Part shown: piece after piece, positions 22,587-34,540 of the stretch
How positions within the stretch are numbered: the first letter of the stretch is position 1
Layout of the letters: every line of letters begins with the position of its first letter
From: Parachlorella kessleri
Lineage: Eukaryota; Chlorophyta; Trebouxiophyceae; Chlorellales; Chlorellaceae
Assembly (NCBI GenBank): GCA_001598975.1
Contig: BBXU01002758.1
Span: 27,132-91,131 of the forward strand
DNA length: 64,000 nt
Reading direction: 5' to 3'
The notes under the pieces: model-generated
Database searches by the model: none
What the model saw: only the letters and a program-made list of their open reading frames with translations
What the model was told of the DNA's origin: nothing
Position numbers and translations under genes: made by a program

Positions 22587-25500
22587 ATGACCCTCCCCCT
22601 GCCTGGTACCGTATATGCCAAGGATTTTCGACAGCCTGGGGCACAGGATGGGACGAACAAACCCTTAAAACTGCTACAGGTAAGCTTGTAACTCAATGCT
22701 TAACCACCATACGCTGGCAAAGGGGCTCTCTGCTGTCATATCATCACATCACCGTGGCGGCACTGCATCCTTGGGTACAGTGGAACATAGAGCGGGGCTA
22801 CCAGCTTCCCGGCATCATAGAGGAGTTGAAGCACATAGATGCTGATATCATCTCCTTGCAAGAGGTCGATGTCGGCTGCGAGCGCAGCGGCAGTGTCGAT
22901 ACAGGTGGGCCTGCGGCAGGTAGCTGCACCATTGTGAACTCCAGAAAGTCATCGGCCCTGCCATATTGGGCATCACAAAGGAAAGAAGACGCTCTTCCTT
23001 ACCTACCATGATCGTTGTGCAGGCGTTGCGATAGCGGAGGCACTGCAGCTCAACTATCTATTCCTCTGCGAGTTTGAAGAGCTGCACTCGCCGCTGAGAG
23101 ATGCCAAGTCCCAGGTTGGCTACACCTGGCTTAACAGCAGCAGCGAAAGAAACGGCTCCCAGCCTTGCATTGTGACATTATAGCGGCCTGACTGGGACTG
23201 AACCCGCAGCTGCCCTGGCCAGCGAGCATGCATGTGGCAAGAAGGGCAAGCGGGAGAAAGCTAACACTAAATGCTCCGTTGTGTACAGGGTGGAGGAGTG
23301 CATGGCAACGCAATACTGACCAAGTTCGATGTGCTGGAGCATGGCATTGTGGAGCACAGGTTGGTAGCCTGGGCATTACATGCTTAGCCTTCTGCTGTTG
23401 CCCTCCACTACGGAGGCCAGGGCCAATTACAGGTCTCTGCAGGTTTTGCACTTCCTAGGTATGCCCAATGAGAGGTATCAACGATGCCGCATCAGCAATC
23501 CCAGGTTAGAAGCCACAAGAAATACAAATTGAGCACGCTCTAAGCCATCAGTTGTGCACTGCACGACTGGCTGGCAGCCAGTGGCCAGGGCCCCTCAGGG
23601 TTGCTAGCTAGCTGCGAAACTGGACTGCCGGTTTAGTTCAGCGACCTGAGCTGCATGGGCCAGGATGATGCTCGCTGTGTCCTGTGTCGGGCAGCTTTCT
23701 GCCACGTCTGCTGATGCCTGGACCTCAGCACGAGAAACTGCCATCGTCCCTCCAGGGCCCCTACCAATGCTCAGCTTTCGCATCAGGCACTTCAGCAGCC
23801 CACCAAGTCTGCTCTGCTGCTCTCCAGCAATAGCCGCCTCCCTCTCCTTCACCCCCTTGGGACCTGTCTGTGGCTGCTCTATTTCAGTTGTGCATCCGTG
23901 CGGTATTTGCAGCCCTTGCAGCACCCCTCCTTGGGTCACTGCTGGTGTAGCTGGCAGATAGATGGTGAAGCCGTCGTACTCGGGGTAAGAGGGCGCTGCA
24001 GTCATCCAGAAGATGCTGCCTGCCATGGGGCTGCCGTCCTGCATGAGCTTCAGCACCCGCCCCAGCACCTGCAGCCCTCACACACAGGCCTTGCAGTGTG
24101 GGACACGCGCCCAGCAATGGCTGCATGGCCATTGCATGGCATGGGGGATTGTGATGCACCCCAGGTCACACCTGTAGTGCCTTGCAACGTATGTGCCTGT
24201 GCAACAGGCCTGTGCAACAGGCCTGTCCTTGGCTCCCATGCATGCCATATTCCTGGCACCAGGCAAACCCTGACAGTCTCCAGCGGTTGAGAGCCAGTCT
24301 CAATGTTGGCCACTCTCGCCAAAAGGCATCAAATAAGGCACGACCCCCAACTCACTGTGTCGAAATAGCCAGCCCTGCTCCCAGGATCCTCGCCAGCTTT
24401 CTTGCCAAATTCAGAAAGAACCAGCGGCTTGCCTAGCTTGCCAGCCAGCTGGGTGTGCACATCCAACCAGCTGAGAGCAAAACGCAGCTTGGCCTGCAGT
24501 CAAGCATTGGCTGGAAGCCCTATAGTAATTTCACTCGCCAGGCTTTGGGAGTCGCGCATTCCAGGCCTAAACCACGGTATGCAATGCACTTGGTCTGGCC
24601 TACCTCCTCAGCAGCTTTGGGCAGCCAGAGGTCGGGGTAGAGGTGGCAACAGGCAAAGTCAATGTGTGGGCTGTGTGAGTCGTGGAGGAAGTCACACCCA
24701 GTGAAGTTGCAATCGTAAGGGTTGCAGCACTGAGAGCCTGCATCAGGCAACAGACATGTCAGCGGCAATTGTCTTGTAGAGGCTGTGCACCCGGCATATA
24801 GCAGGACGCACCAACGGCAATGCAGGATATGAATGATGCAAGGAGGCAATTTTCTTGAAGGCTTCATCAGCCCCTGGCACGGATACTCCTAGGAAGCGTG
24901 CTATTGAATGGAATCAAAAGCGGAAGTAGCCGTTGAGCGGTTGCATAGTGATGCCTGTAAAAGAACTCCTCTGGCCACCCAGTGACAGCGGTTTGGGCTC
25001 TGCCTGCCTATGCCACCTGGGGTTGAGGGTCCAAGGAAGCCCTCACAGTCGAGAGTCACAAGGTGGTTAGGGTCGACCTGTTTCACAAAGTGGGCTGCCT
25101 GCAGGGCATTTCAAGAATTCCCTTGCCTGCGAGGAGAGTCCGGAACTTGCCGCCCACACGTTTTTCAGAGGGGTTGCGACAGGTGGGCGGGTAGGAATAT
25201 GCTGTGAGAATGGACCAGACCACAAGAGGTGTGATGTGCAAACTGCCGTCACCGAAATGCCTGCGGCTGTGGGCAAGGCGCTCACAGAGAATCCACCGAC
25301 GCAGCTGTGGCTACCTAGCCTGCATGACACCTGCTCTGCCCAGCAGGCAATGGTGCGGCAGTGATGGTCTCCATTGCACTGTGGCTCGTTGGCTAGACCC
25401 CATCCAAGAATTGTGGGATCATCCCTGCAAATCCAGCGCATGACGGAGAGTCAGCCCAGACCAGGAAGTAACCGAGTCAGACCACATGCATGGAAAGCGC

Positions 25501-28500
25501 AAGGGGTTGGTGCCAGCCAGGCAGGCTGGCAGGTAGGCACCGGCTGGCTCTGTTGCCGCAGGTGCAGATCTCGCTAAGCAGCCTGCCTGCAAATACCTGT
25601 AAGCCCTGCCTGTCATAACATTTACTCTCAAGAGGATGGTGGTTACAAATATTCGGAACATCTCCTGGCAGGCGCCATCAGTGTAGAACTCTTCAGGCCG
25701 GCATCCCTCCTCGGGCAGCCCTTGCTGCTGTCGGCTCCACCTGTGGCAGCAGTCGTGGAGATCTGCAGGTAGTTCTTGGTAGGGCTCCTAGTTGCACAGT
25801 GTTATTGGAATGCTGGAGGAGGACGGGAATTGCTGATATGCACAGTGCCATCACATCTGTCGACGATGGCAGGGAAAGCTAGGGCTTTGTAATGCTTGTC
25901 ATCTCAAGCCCGTCAATGCCCTCGCTCAACATGACTTGCACATACGTGACATACTGCAGCATGCCGCCATAGTCCTGCCAGTAGTTGGTGAGGTCCAGGA
26001 GCAACTTCAGGCCACGCTTGCCAGCCTCTGCCACCACAAAATCGAGTGCCCTGAAAACTGACTCCGCGAACTCCCCTGCAGCCCGGCGCAACAAAGTGGA
26101 AGTATCAAAACAGTATATGCAGCTGGGCATCAGCACGCATGCCAACTACTGGCAGTGGCTGGCCACTAGTGGTGACTGGTTGGATGCAGTGCAGCATTGG
26201 GCGGCAAGCGGCAGGCAAAGGGAAGGGTTTGTCAACGTGCTCACCTGGCTGGGTTTGTAGAGCGTTCCACTGGCTGGCACCGTCGTTAAAAGCCCATGTG
26301 CGCACCACGGTAAGCCCAGAGGCCGCAATGCTGTTAAGCACCCCTGTAACCTCGTGCACCAGTCCTGGGTCAGCTGCCCTGGTCTGCATGCATGACGTGG
26401 ACCCCCTCAGAACTTGCTATTCGTAGCACCTCCCGGTCGCAAGTCACTGGCACAGGCTGTCTCCTTCGACGTGCCCTGGTCTGTCACTTGCAGTGCACTC
26501 CCTCTTTTGCACTCTCTTAGAGCTGGACTGCAGGCTTGCTCAGTTCTGTCCAGCCTAGCAGTAGTGCCTGGCTGCAAGCTCGTCCCTGCTGCTGTAAGCA
26601 ATGGCAAGCACGGGGGATCCCTTCCCAGGAAGGCTGTATTGTGTACTCAGGATGCTCAGGCAGCCTGCTTACCAAGAGGTAGTAGCAGTTCGCTCCACAG
26701 AAGTAGAAGGGCTTGTCGCCCAGCGTGAAGTGCGTGCGGTCGTTGCTTACCCTCACAAACTCCGAGTCAGCCATGGCTTTGAGTAATAACAACATGAGAA
26801 GCGCAGGGCAGCGAGTGAGCAAAAGCAGTGGGCAGCGCGCTTGTGCCACGCTGGACCTTGGACGGGCCAAAGCTGGTGCTCCAGGCTAGCTCTGCAACAT
26901 AGTTACTAACAAGCCTTCTCATCGAGCAACATCATGTTGCTCGATGATATGATACGCTGAAGCATGGCAAACAGATTTGCTCTTTCGGGTGCCTTGCAGG
27001 ATGTATCCCGTGGACTGGAATGACCCACAGCACTCCTTGGCCAAGAAGGAGCCCAGGCATGGGAGGCGCGCTGTGCTGAGAGCTACGTTAGACACACCGC
27101 AGGTTCCTGCCTGCTATTTGCCTTGCCAGGCTGCTTGTACAGATTGAGCTTACTGTGCTTGCTGCCTGTAGTTTGCATGCGGCATGGACAAATGGGATAC
27201 AGCTGCAAAGGCTGGGACGCAAGCAATTGTGGTGTGTGTTCTCGCCAATGGGAGGGGAGGAGTTTCCATGAGATTTCATACTACTAGTGATTAGTGCCGC
27301 CACTGGGTTGTGTTTCTTGCCCACTGCTTACACTGCCTGTACGCAGGGTCCTCTGGTAGTATATTGCGCTCACCTGGAGGTCTTCTGTGGGATGCTTGCA
27401 AGGATTTGCCAGCTGGCAGACATTTTCTCGGATGCCAGGCGCATGGTGCAGCAGGTATGTAAGATGCAATGTGACTTGCGGCGATGTTCTGTTGGCTGCG
27501 CTGCACTCAGGCTGGTATCAGTGTATTTTCTGGTGCTTCATGTCACAGCGCATGGAGCTCCTATGAGACTTTCTGATGGCGCGTGGGTTGATGAGCTCGC
27601 ATCCTAGCATGCATATGTCGAACCACAAAACCCAAAACATTTACTGGGTTTCTTGCAGGGTTACTTCCACCAAGCCATCCTCGGAGACCTTAATACCATG
27701 GCGCATGGCATAGCTCGGTTATCACCTAACTACTGCGGCGACCGCATGCGATTCAGGTGATGCTAAGTGACGTCAAGTGCAGAATGGCCCGTCAGGCTCA
27801 GCTGGGATCGAAGTGCAAGTGCTTAGGAGGCCAGGGTCTCAGACACACATCACTTCTTGATATGATGAGTTGACACCATTGCAAAGTGAGGGCGTGTTAG
27901 GCAGCGCCTAATCGCCAGAGTCCCAAAGTGCTTTTATGGAAACTCTTATGATGTTGCTGTAGGTCCCTTGGCATGGATGAAGCTGTCGTTTGGGAGCAAT
28001 ATGTAATCTCAGCGCTAGACCCTGCTTTCGATCCACAGCAAGACAGGCAGTTGGCTAGCCTGATGAGAAAAGACGGGTCTGCATCTTGTCAGACACCACG
28101 CTCAAGGCTCATGATGGACTCACAGCCCAGCACTGCAGTAGGCTCAGCAGGAGTGGCAGACAAGAGAGCCACGGTGGCGCTTGGTACAGTCAGTGCTGTT
28201 CCTCCGGTGGCAGCTGCTGCTCAGGACGCCAGTATGGAAGGCGCGGACGAGGAGAAGGAAGGGCAGCAGGGCTTGCAAGCCTCAGCAGCAAGCCCAGCAG
28301 CAGAGCGTGGTGCAGCAGTGGTGCCAGAGTCACAGCAGCATCCCGCTGCTTTACAGCATAATACACAAAATGCAAATGCACAGTCAAGGGGCATCGTTGC
28401 AGCAGGCACTGGCACCGCTGGCAGAAGGAGCGCAGCCGTGAGGCTGAGCAAGGATGGGCCCTTCAATGTGCAGCTGGTCAAGTGGGGGCTGAGCCAGGAG

Positions 28501-28963
28501 ACAGCTCGCGATGCACTCAACCCTGGTGAGGCATGGGTTTGGTTATACGATTAGGGACACTGCAAATTTGGGGGCGAAGTGGGCATACCCCTTGGAGCCA
28601 GGCGTGCCGCTTGTAAACAACCGTGCTGTGCTGGCATCCACCTCTCCTGTGCTCACCATGTGGTGTTAAGTGGCCTATTGTTCTTGCTTTTGTCTTGGCG
28701 AGCCCCCTCCCAGCTGCCACCACTGTCTATTGAGCGCAGCTTCACGTTCCTAACCCGCTGCAGGCTTTTCCGATCCCTTTCCCGCCGCTACCACAGTCAC
28801 CCTGGACAACCCTGCCTACCGCTGGCTGGGCTTCTCGCTCATGCGAGGCAAGCTCGACTGGGCCCTGCTGCGCCGGCTGCGGGTGCACAGCACGCACGTT
28901 GGGAACCTTGACTATGGGCTCTCAGACCACAGGTGGCTGGCTGCTGAGGTGTCCCTGGAGTGA
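22587..28963 (+). CDS. Endonuclease/exonuclease/phosphatase (DNase I-like) family protein
   Basis: A metal-dependent phosphohydrolase of the DNase I-like fold; substrate unknown. The chosen ATG at 22587 is in frame with KPLKLLQ, spliced at 22679/22781 to [14 protein letters not shown] and [13 protein letters not shown] (metal-binding Glu). Further exons give [34 protein letters not shown], then after a 3.6-kb intron (23360–26999) [45 protein letters not shown] (GDLN motif) and, at the end, [12 protein letters not shown] and [12 protein letters not shown] (SDH motif). All key catalytic blocks are present. Between the ISALDP and [13 protein letters not shown] blocks, about 28040–28430, is an Ala/Gln/Glu-rich insert of roughly 130 residues without family counterpart. 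The large intron contains a complete mannanase gene on the opposite strand. Confidence 0.8.
23604..26870 (-). CDS. Mannan endo-1,4-beta-mannosidase (GH5, subfamily 7-like), secreted
   Basis: Hydrolyses internal beta-1,4 links in mannans, probably of its own cell wall or of environmental polysaccharide. Exon 1 starts at 26870 with a basic/hydrophobic leader ([15 protein letters not shown]), a likely signal peptide or anchor, then [20 protein letters not shown] and CGANCYYLL. Further exons: [54 protein letters not shown] with the acid/base Glu in [31 protein letters not shown] with the nucleophile Glu; and the C-terminal exon [20 protein letters not shown]. These occur in GH5_7 order. The stop is at 23604, after a ~90-residue tail past the catalytic fold. 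The whole gene lies inside the intron 23360–26999 of the EEP gene, on the other strand. Some short exons between 25.7 and 24.9 kb were not fully resolved. Confidence 0.85.
26920..26946. promoter_or_regulatory. Perfect 12-bp inverted repeat upstream of the mannanase
   Basis: CATCGAGCAACA, spacer TCA, then TGTTGCTCGATG. It is 50 bp upstream of the mannanase ATG and within the host intron near its acceptor. It could be a dimeric transcription-factor site for the mannanase. It could also form a hairpin in the host pre-mRNA. Confidence 0.5.
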
Positions 28964-30182
28964 AGGCGGCGGACGGGTTTAGGTGCTGTATTAGCATGGG
29001 TGGCAGGTAGTGCAAACAGGGAGTGAGAGTTGAGCTGGACTGACAGTGCTGTGTGCTGAAGGTTCCAAAGCCAGGTGAGCAACAGATGTCCCGGCCTGAC
29101 TAATTTGCAAGTCGCTCAGCTGGAGGTTTAAGCATTTGCCGCTTGTTACATGGTGGCAGGCGGTGCGAAGAGAGAGAGGATAGGGTTGAACTGTACCAAC
29201 AGGGCTGAATGCAGTTATTGGTAAGGGTGGCAGGTTCGGACAGAGAGATGTACTGACAGGGCTGGATGCAAGTGTGCTCCTGGGTTATGTATTCACAAGT
29301 ATTCCAGGAGGAGTTTACAATTCGACGGGCCCGTCTTTTAGTATCACACACCACGAGTACATCATCATTGCGTGTGCATGACGCATGTGCAGTACAATTA
29401 TATAGGACGAATGAAAGGTAAAGCACATATGTGTGCGGGGAAGCATGCGTTGCGCCAACTCGCAAAGGGGGGTGCCTAGGCATCTGAACGGGACGGGGGC
29501 AGTGCAAAGCCCCCGCCCCCGGCACAGCCGGGTGGTTCCTAGAACAAAGAGTTGTCTTCTCACAGCGCTGATCCACACACTCGCATACCAGTAGCCAAGG
29601 GGAGTAGGGGACAGAGAGGGGGGCAGTCTAGAAAGCCACGCCAGCTGCATGCCGCACCACCTCGCAACCACGCTAACACATACCAACCACGGCACCACCA
29701 GAAACTGCAGTCCATGCATTGCAATGCAACAAGCCTTATACTAGGGAGACACAGTCACCTCCAGGGCGGGGGTCGCCCCTGCAGCAGCCCAACTGCCCAG
29801 CCGCAAATTTTGCCCCTGGGCCCCCGAGAAGAGTTGGCAAAACAGCCGCCACAGCAGCGCACCCCACCCTTCCAAGCACATGCCAACCGCGCCCAGCCAG
29901 GTCCCTAGGACCCCTGCCACGCTGCTAGCGTGCCCTCCCGCCGCCATCACAGCCCACCCCTCAACACAGCGCCACACAGCATAGCCCGCACAGCGCTACT
30001 CGCCGAGCGGGAAAGGCTTCAAGCAGGCAGGCAGGGCTGCGCAGCAGGGAACCCCAAGGCCCCAGGCTTCAGCACAGCCTGGCCAAACAGTGGTATGCCA
30101 CAAGCCAAACACCCACTAGCCATGCAGTGGATTACTCAGCGAGCCGCTGAGTAGTCATTGCCACAAGGCCAGGCCCAGGCGC
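28964..30182. other. Convergent 3' flank of the EEP gene and CRD1
   Basis: No supported gene. The first 300 bp hold three adjacent plus-oriented repeats (listed separately). The remainder, up to the CRD1 stop, is presumably the CRD1 3' UTR and is C-rich on the plus strand. Confidence 0.5.
28991..29274 (+). repeat. Three adjacent copies of the dispersed ~70-bp repeat
   Basis: The first copy, 28991–29060, is well preserved: TTAGCATGGGTGGCAGGTAG then TGCAAACAGGGAGTGAG and GAGCTGGACTGACAG. A second (about 29141–29213) and a third (29214–29274) keep GTGGCAGG and CAGGGCTGGATGCA but have diverged inside. The first starts 27 bp after the EEP stop codon, so the cluster is in the 3' UTR or just past it, in sense orientation. 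Confidence 0.75.
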
Positions 30183-33100
30183 TCAGTAGATGTAAGACTT
30201 CTCTAGCTCGGGCTCCATGTCCAACGAGCCGCACTTCTTGATGGGCATGAAGAACAGCTGCACCAGCTCGGCCGTCAGGCGCTCGTAGCCCGGCAGCTTC
30301 ATCAGGTTCTTCACAAAGCTGGGGTAGGCTGCAGGCAGGCAAGACAAGCCCAGCTCGGAAACCAGTCGGTGATCAGATTAGCACAGGGTCCAAATACCCT
30401 GTCAATACCACAGTGGGGCGGCAGGGCCAAGGTAGGACTTGGTGTGCTATCCAGCAAAGAAAAGCGGATATAGACAGAGCAGCACCGCTGCAGTGGGTGG
30501 TTTGCATCACACAACAGGACCCCAATGTCACACCACGTTTGCTGACCTTGCAGGCCCACGAAAAAAAAACCCAACCTGCCCGTTCAGGAACTCCCCCAAG
30601 CAGGAATAGAGCGGCAGCGACACTCACAGAGCTTGTCAATGGCAATGAGGCTCTCGTTGATCTCATAGATGCGGTGCAGGCGGGGGAAGAAGTCTGGGTG
30701 GTCGTGGTCGGGCACCACGGGGAAGATGCGCTCGGTGCTCTTGTTCGTCTCGGTGATGACGTGGCGGTCAAACACGTCCACGTTCATGCCCAGCGTCTGG
30801 TAGAAGTCGCGGCGCTGGTGGTCGTTCAGGTACATGGTAACGTACACAGACAGGCAGAAGAAGCGGCTCCACATGCTGCACACAGGGGGAGGAGGAGGAA
30901 GGGAAGAGGTGAACAAGGGTGTCAGAGCGAGTAACGGGCGCCACAGGAGCAGGCAGGTCCATGCTGAGTACAGGTGGCTGCTGGGGAGCCGCCATGCTGT
31001 CAAGCGTAAGTGTGCCAACAGGCTCCGCCAGGCTACAACTGCAGACGCCCAGCATACACCACGCCACAGCCGGACGGCAATAACATCAGAACGATCACCA
31101 TTTAATCCTACCACCGCCGCAATGGGGCCGAGCATACAAGGCTGGGTGCCAGGCGGCTTTTCTACAAATCACCCAATACAAGCCAACAGGGCAACAGGGG
31201 TGCCTGCGCTACTCACTCTGCCTCCCAGCCGTGCAGCAGCTCCGGCCGGACCTTGAGCGACGCCGCCAGGAAGTCGCCGTGGCGGCTCTCGTCCTGGCAC
31301 CAGTTCTCAAAGTACTCAAACAGCGGGTACAACTGGTTGTCAGGGTTGCGCTGCAGGTGCCTGCAGGGGGGTCCGTTTAGGGTTTGGTGTTTGGGGCAGG
31401 GCCTGACAAGCTCACCACTACACAGCCGCAAACGGACAGAACAACAGAAAGGCTTGCGCTTCTACCGATCATGCCGCCTCCACTCCTGCCAGCAAGGCAT
31501 GATCACAAGTTGTACATCCAGAGCACCCTCACCAACGCGTTCAGGAGACTTCTGGCCAGCCCCCACTTCCCGCCTCCCCAAACCACCCGACCTGACCCAC
31601 ATACATGAAGCCCCTGTCGCCCACCTGTAGATGGAGATGTAGCGCCAGTAGCCGATCTTCTCCGACAGGTAAGTTGCGTAGATGATGAACTTGGGCTTGA
31701 AGTACGTGTACTGCCGGTTCTTGGTCAGGAAACCAAGATCCAGGGCCAGGTTGAAGTCTGCAGGCGGGGCGGGCGGCCGCAGGTTAAGGTTGAGCAACAC
31801 AAAGGCAATGTGGGTCGCAGTCCACTGCTAGGCTGCTAGCATGCACACATGCCTTGTGGCCGTGCGCAGGACCACAGGCTCAAAAGATGCTGCTGAGCAC
31901 CTGCCGACCTGCACAGAACTAAACTGTCAAGGCACTGCCGGGCAGGCCATGCAGCTTGCACTCCTGAGCTGCATCCGATCCTCCCCTGACTTCCCCAAGC
32001 CCGCCTACCCACCCCACAGCCATCTGCGCCCACTCACCAGACAGGCCCTTATTGATGAAGCCGGCGTGGCGGGCCTCATCGCGGGACAGCAGGGTGAAGA
32101 TCTCGGCCAGGGGGGGGTTGGACTTGGCCAGGCGGCGCCCCAGCTCCTTGTACAGCAGGAAGCCGGAGAACTCTGCATGTGGAGTGCGCGGCAGCGCCAT
32201 CGTTAGCCTTGAGAGATACAGCGGGAGGCTTGGAAGCTCACACATACCAACAAGCCGTCCAGGAGCAGCGCTGCACACCACTGTCCCCCCAAACTGCGGG
32301 CCTGTATCAGATGCAACCTGCACCAGGTCTGCGTCAGAAAGATACAGAACCCCAGAGTTGCAGCGACCTCTGCCAGGCTGGCAGTGCTGGGCAGCCCCAG
32401 CCGCCGACCAAGGAAGCCTGCATCTTTGTTACCCCAAGCGCACCACGGAATGACGCAGGCAACCCCCGCCCCCAGGCTGCTGCCGCCACTGCTGCCGCCG
32501 CCCCAGCGCACCTGCCGTGCAGCCGCGCTCCAGGAACTCCACAAAAATCTTGCGGATGGGGCCCTTGAGCTTCTCCGCCGCCACCTGGAAGGTCTCGTTG
32601 CGCACAAAGTGCTTCTGGTTGTAGTCCTTGCGGAACTCCTCCAGAGAGGCCAGCAGCTGCTCCACGCCCTCCATGTTCAGGTTGTGCTTCTTGGCATCGA
32701 ACATCTCCTCCATCTCATCGAAGTCGGTGGTGTAGAACCTGCGCAAGGCACGCTTGAAGAGGTGAGACTGGTCACGAGTTGCGTAAGGTGGTTGGGAGTG
32801 CTTGCCAGGAACACTGGCCAAGAGAGGGACAGGTAGGAAAGGCTGCCACAACAAGCTTCAAAAACCTACGTAAGCAAAATCCCAGTGTATAGAGTACACA
32901 ACACCACAAATACTGTACCACCACTCCTGCGGTTGACCAAATACTCCTACGCCCAACAAGCCAGGAAACCTGAGGCCAGAGCCACCCAGACCCCAGTGCT
33001 GCTCTCTGCCCGACACTGTCCCTCACCTGGGGGTCAGGATAGTATCAGCAGCAGCCACCTTGACACCCTTGCGCATGAGCTTGTAGCCGAGCTGCAGCGA

Positions 33101-33379
33101 GCACAATGCGATCGCGAAGGACGTCGGTGAGGCAAGGACGGGGCACCAATTGGCAGTTTGCAGTTATCATTGTAACAGCTACCCTGCTAGTGCGACTCTG
33201 CATCTGCCAGCACAAGCTGTGGCATGGGCTCTCACCTCATCAACCATCTCCTCAGTCTGGGCAGCTGCCCTAACGACGGGGGCGGCCCTCCTAACGGAGG
33301 GGGTGCGGGCAGCACCCACCCTGCGGGCCACGCCGAAGCGGGCACCCGAGGTGAAGGCAGTAGTCTGCATGCTGCTCAA
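30183..33379 (-). CDS. CRD1: Mg-protoporphyrin IX monomethyl ester oxidative cyclase, chloroplast (AcsF/CRD1/CHL27)
   Basis: This di-iron enzyme makes the isocyclic fifth ring of chlorophyll (Mg-protoporphyrin IX monomethyl ester to protochlorophyllide) on plastid membranes. The ATG at 33379 starts an Arg/Ala/Ser-rich transit peptide ([20 protein letters not shown]). Exons then give [21 protein letters not shown]-type sequence, [15 protein letters not shown], the iron-binding [36 protein letters not shown], a second metal site [14 protein letters not shown], and [20 protein letters not shown]. The end is [20 protein letters not shown] and IY, stop at 30183–30185. All family blocks are present at normal length (about 400 residues). 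The 3' end converges on the EEP gene. No GTAC copper-response core was found in the ~300 bp upstream of the ATG, apart from one inside the copia relic. Confidence 0.95.
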
Positions 33380-33690
33380 GTGGGGTCTGCACTAGCTGGT
33401 GCTGACGCCCGCTGGTAGGTGAGGAGGTGTGAGCAAACAACCAGGCTTGGGAGCACTTGAATGGCTGTGCGATAAGGGTAATAGCGCTGCGTGGCCTGTG
33501 GCGGGGAGACACGCAATCTCGCAAGATAAGCTACGCGCGGGAAGGGTAAAGCAGGCCGTGACACGCAGTTGACCAGGCTGTCGAGCTCCCTGCAGTGCTA
33601 CGGTGGGGGCCAAGCTTCATCTGAGAGCTTGAAGTGCATCCCTGAAGGGACGGCTCATAAGTTGATGACCACATGTCATGTTATCCTGAC

Positions 33691-33928
33691 AGGTACAAGG
33701 CTCGGCTGGTAGCACAGGGTTGCAGGCAGCGGGAGGGCACAGACCATGAGGAAGTCTTCGTCCCAGTCAGCAAGTACAGCACAGTCAGAGCAGTGCTGGC
33801 AGCGGCAGCCGCAGAGGACCTGTCAGCACTGCTGCTCTGACCGTGCTGTACTTGCTGACTGGGGCGACGACTTCCTCTATGCCCTCCCGCTGCCTGCAGC
33901 CCTTGGCTTCCAGTTGAGCCTTGTACCT
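33691..33928. mobile_element. Inverted repeat made of a Ty1/copia reverse-transcriptase fragment
   Basis: The left arm, 33691–about 33800, translates on the plus strand as [20 protein letters not shown] then [20 protein letters not shown], the start of a copia-type reverse transcriptase. The right arm, about 33820–33928, gives the same region on the minus strand: RYKAQLEAKGCRQREG, then [13 protein letters not shown]. The arms are about 105 bp each with a ~20 bp spacer and a few mismatches. The rest of the element is missing. A transcript across it would fold into a long hairpin. Confidence 0.75.
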
Positions 33929-34207
33929 GTCCACCTTGCCTTCTGCATTCCACTTGGGGTTGAACACTTCACTTACATCCGCTGGCACCTCGGGAGACAT
34001 CCCCAACGGCGCTCCCCAAGGGTGCTTGGGAGAGCCCCAGGCAACGCTGGCACGACGCCAGCTGGCTTTCAGAGTTGTTGCAAGAATGAGAGGTGAAGGG
34101 ACTGCATGCGGCTTAGGTGGCACGACACGAACCACTGGTGAGCCAAGGGGCGACGTCAGGTGGCGGCCATGACATGACCAGGGACATCCTGAAGCTGGGG
34201 CGGGCAA
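33785..34207 (-). mobile_element. Degenerate Ty1/copia reverse-transcriptase relic
   Basis: On the minus strand the reading frame contains LKASWRRASVAWGSPK, PAVSEVFNPKWNAEGKVDRY-like sequence and the RT start (KAQLEAKGCRQREG). This corresponds to the segment just upstream of the RT core in copia elements. It is short and diverged, with no LTR, integrase or protease seen. The right arm of the inverted repeat is its end. Confidence 0.55.
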
Positions 34208-34436
34208 TTTGGTTGCACAGGCACCACGGCCCTTTCACTCCGAGCCCCCGGTGCGGTTTTTTAATTGAAACAGGTAGTGCAAAAAGAGAGACAGAGGTAG
34301 CTAAGGTGCGCTTCAGGGTGGAACACAAGGTATGCTCCGATGTTTTGCACAGGGCCCTAACCAGCCTTCCAACTCTACTTGGGCTTGAGTCATCTCCCGC
34401 TGCTGTTGCAAGGCCCCAGGTTCCCCCAGCAGTGGT

Positions 34437-34540
34437 ATTAGCACGGGTGGCAGGTAGTGCAAACAGGGAGTGAGCTGGGCTGGACTGGACTGACAGGGCT
34501 GGATGCAGAATGAGCCTGAGTTTTGCCTGAGTTCTGAGCC
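34437..34540 (+). repeat. Dispersed repeat, long form, left partner
   Basis: ATTAGCACGGGTGGCAGGTA, GTGCAAACAGGGAGTGAG, GGACTGACAGGGCTGGATGC, then AGAATGAGCCTGAG and TTTGCCTGAGTTCTG. The part after GGATGCAG is shared with the minus-oriented copy at 34870–34979. So the element is at least 100 bp in some copies, and these two form an inverted pair about 330 bp apart. Confidence 0.7.

Noticed and set aside
33380..33700. Copper-response element (GTAC core) in the CRD1 promoter
   Set aside because: The only GTAC seen upstream is at 33693, within the copia relic. A four-base match there has no weight.
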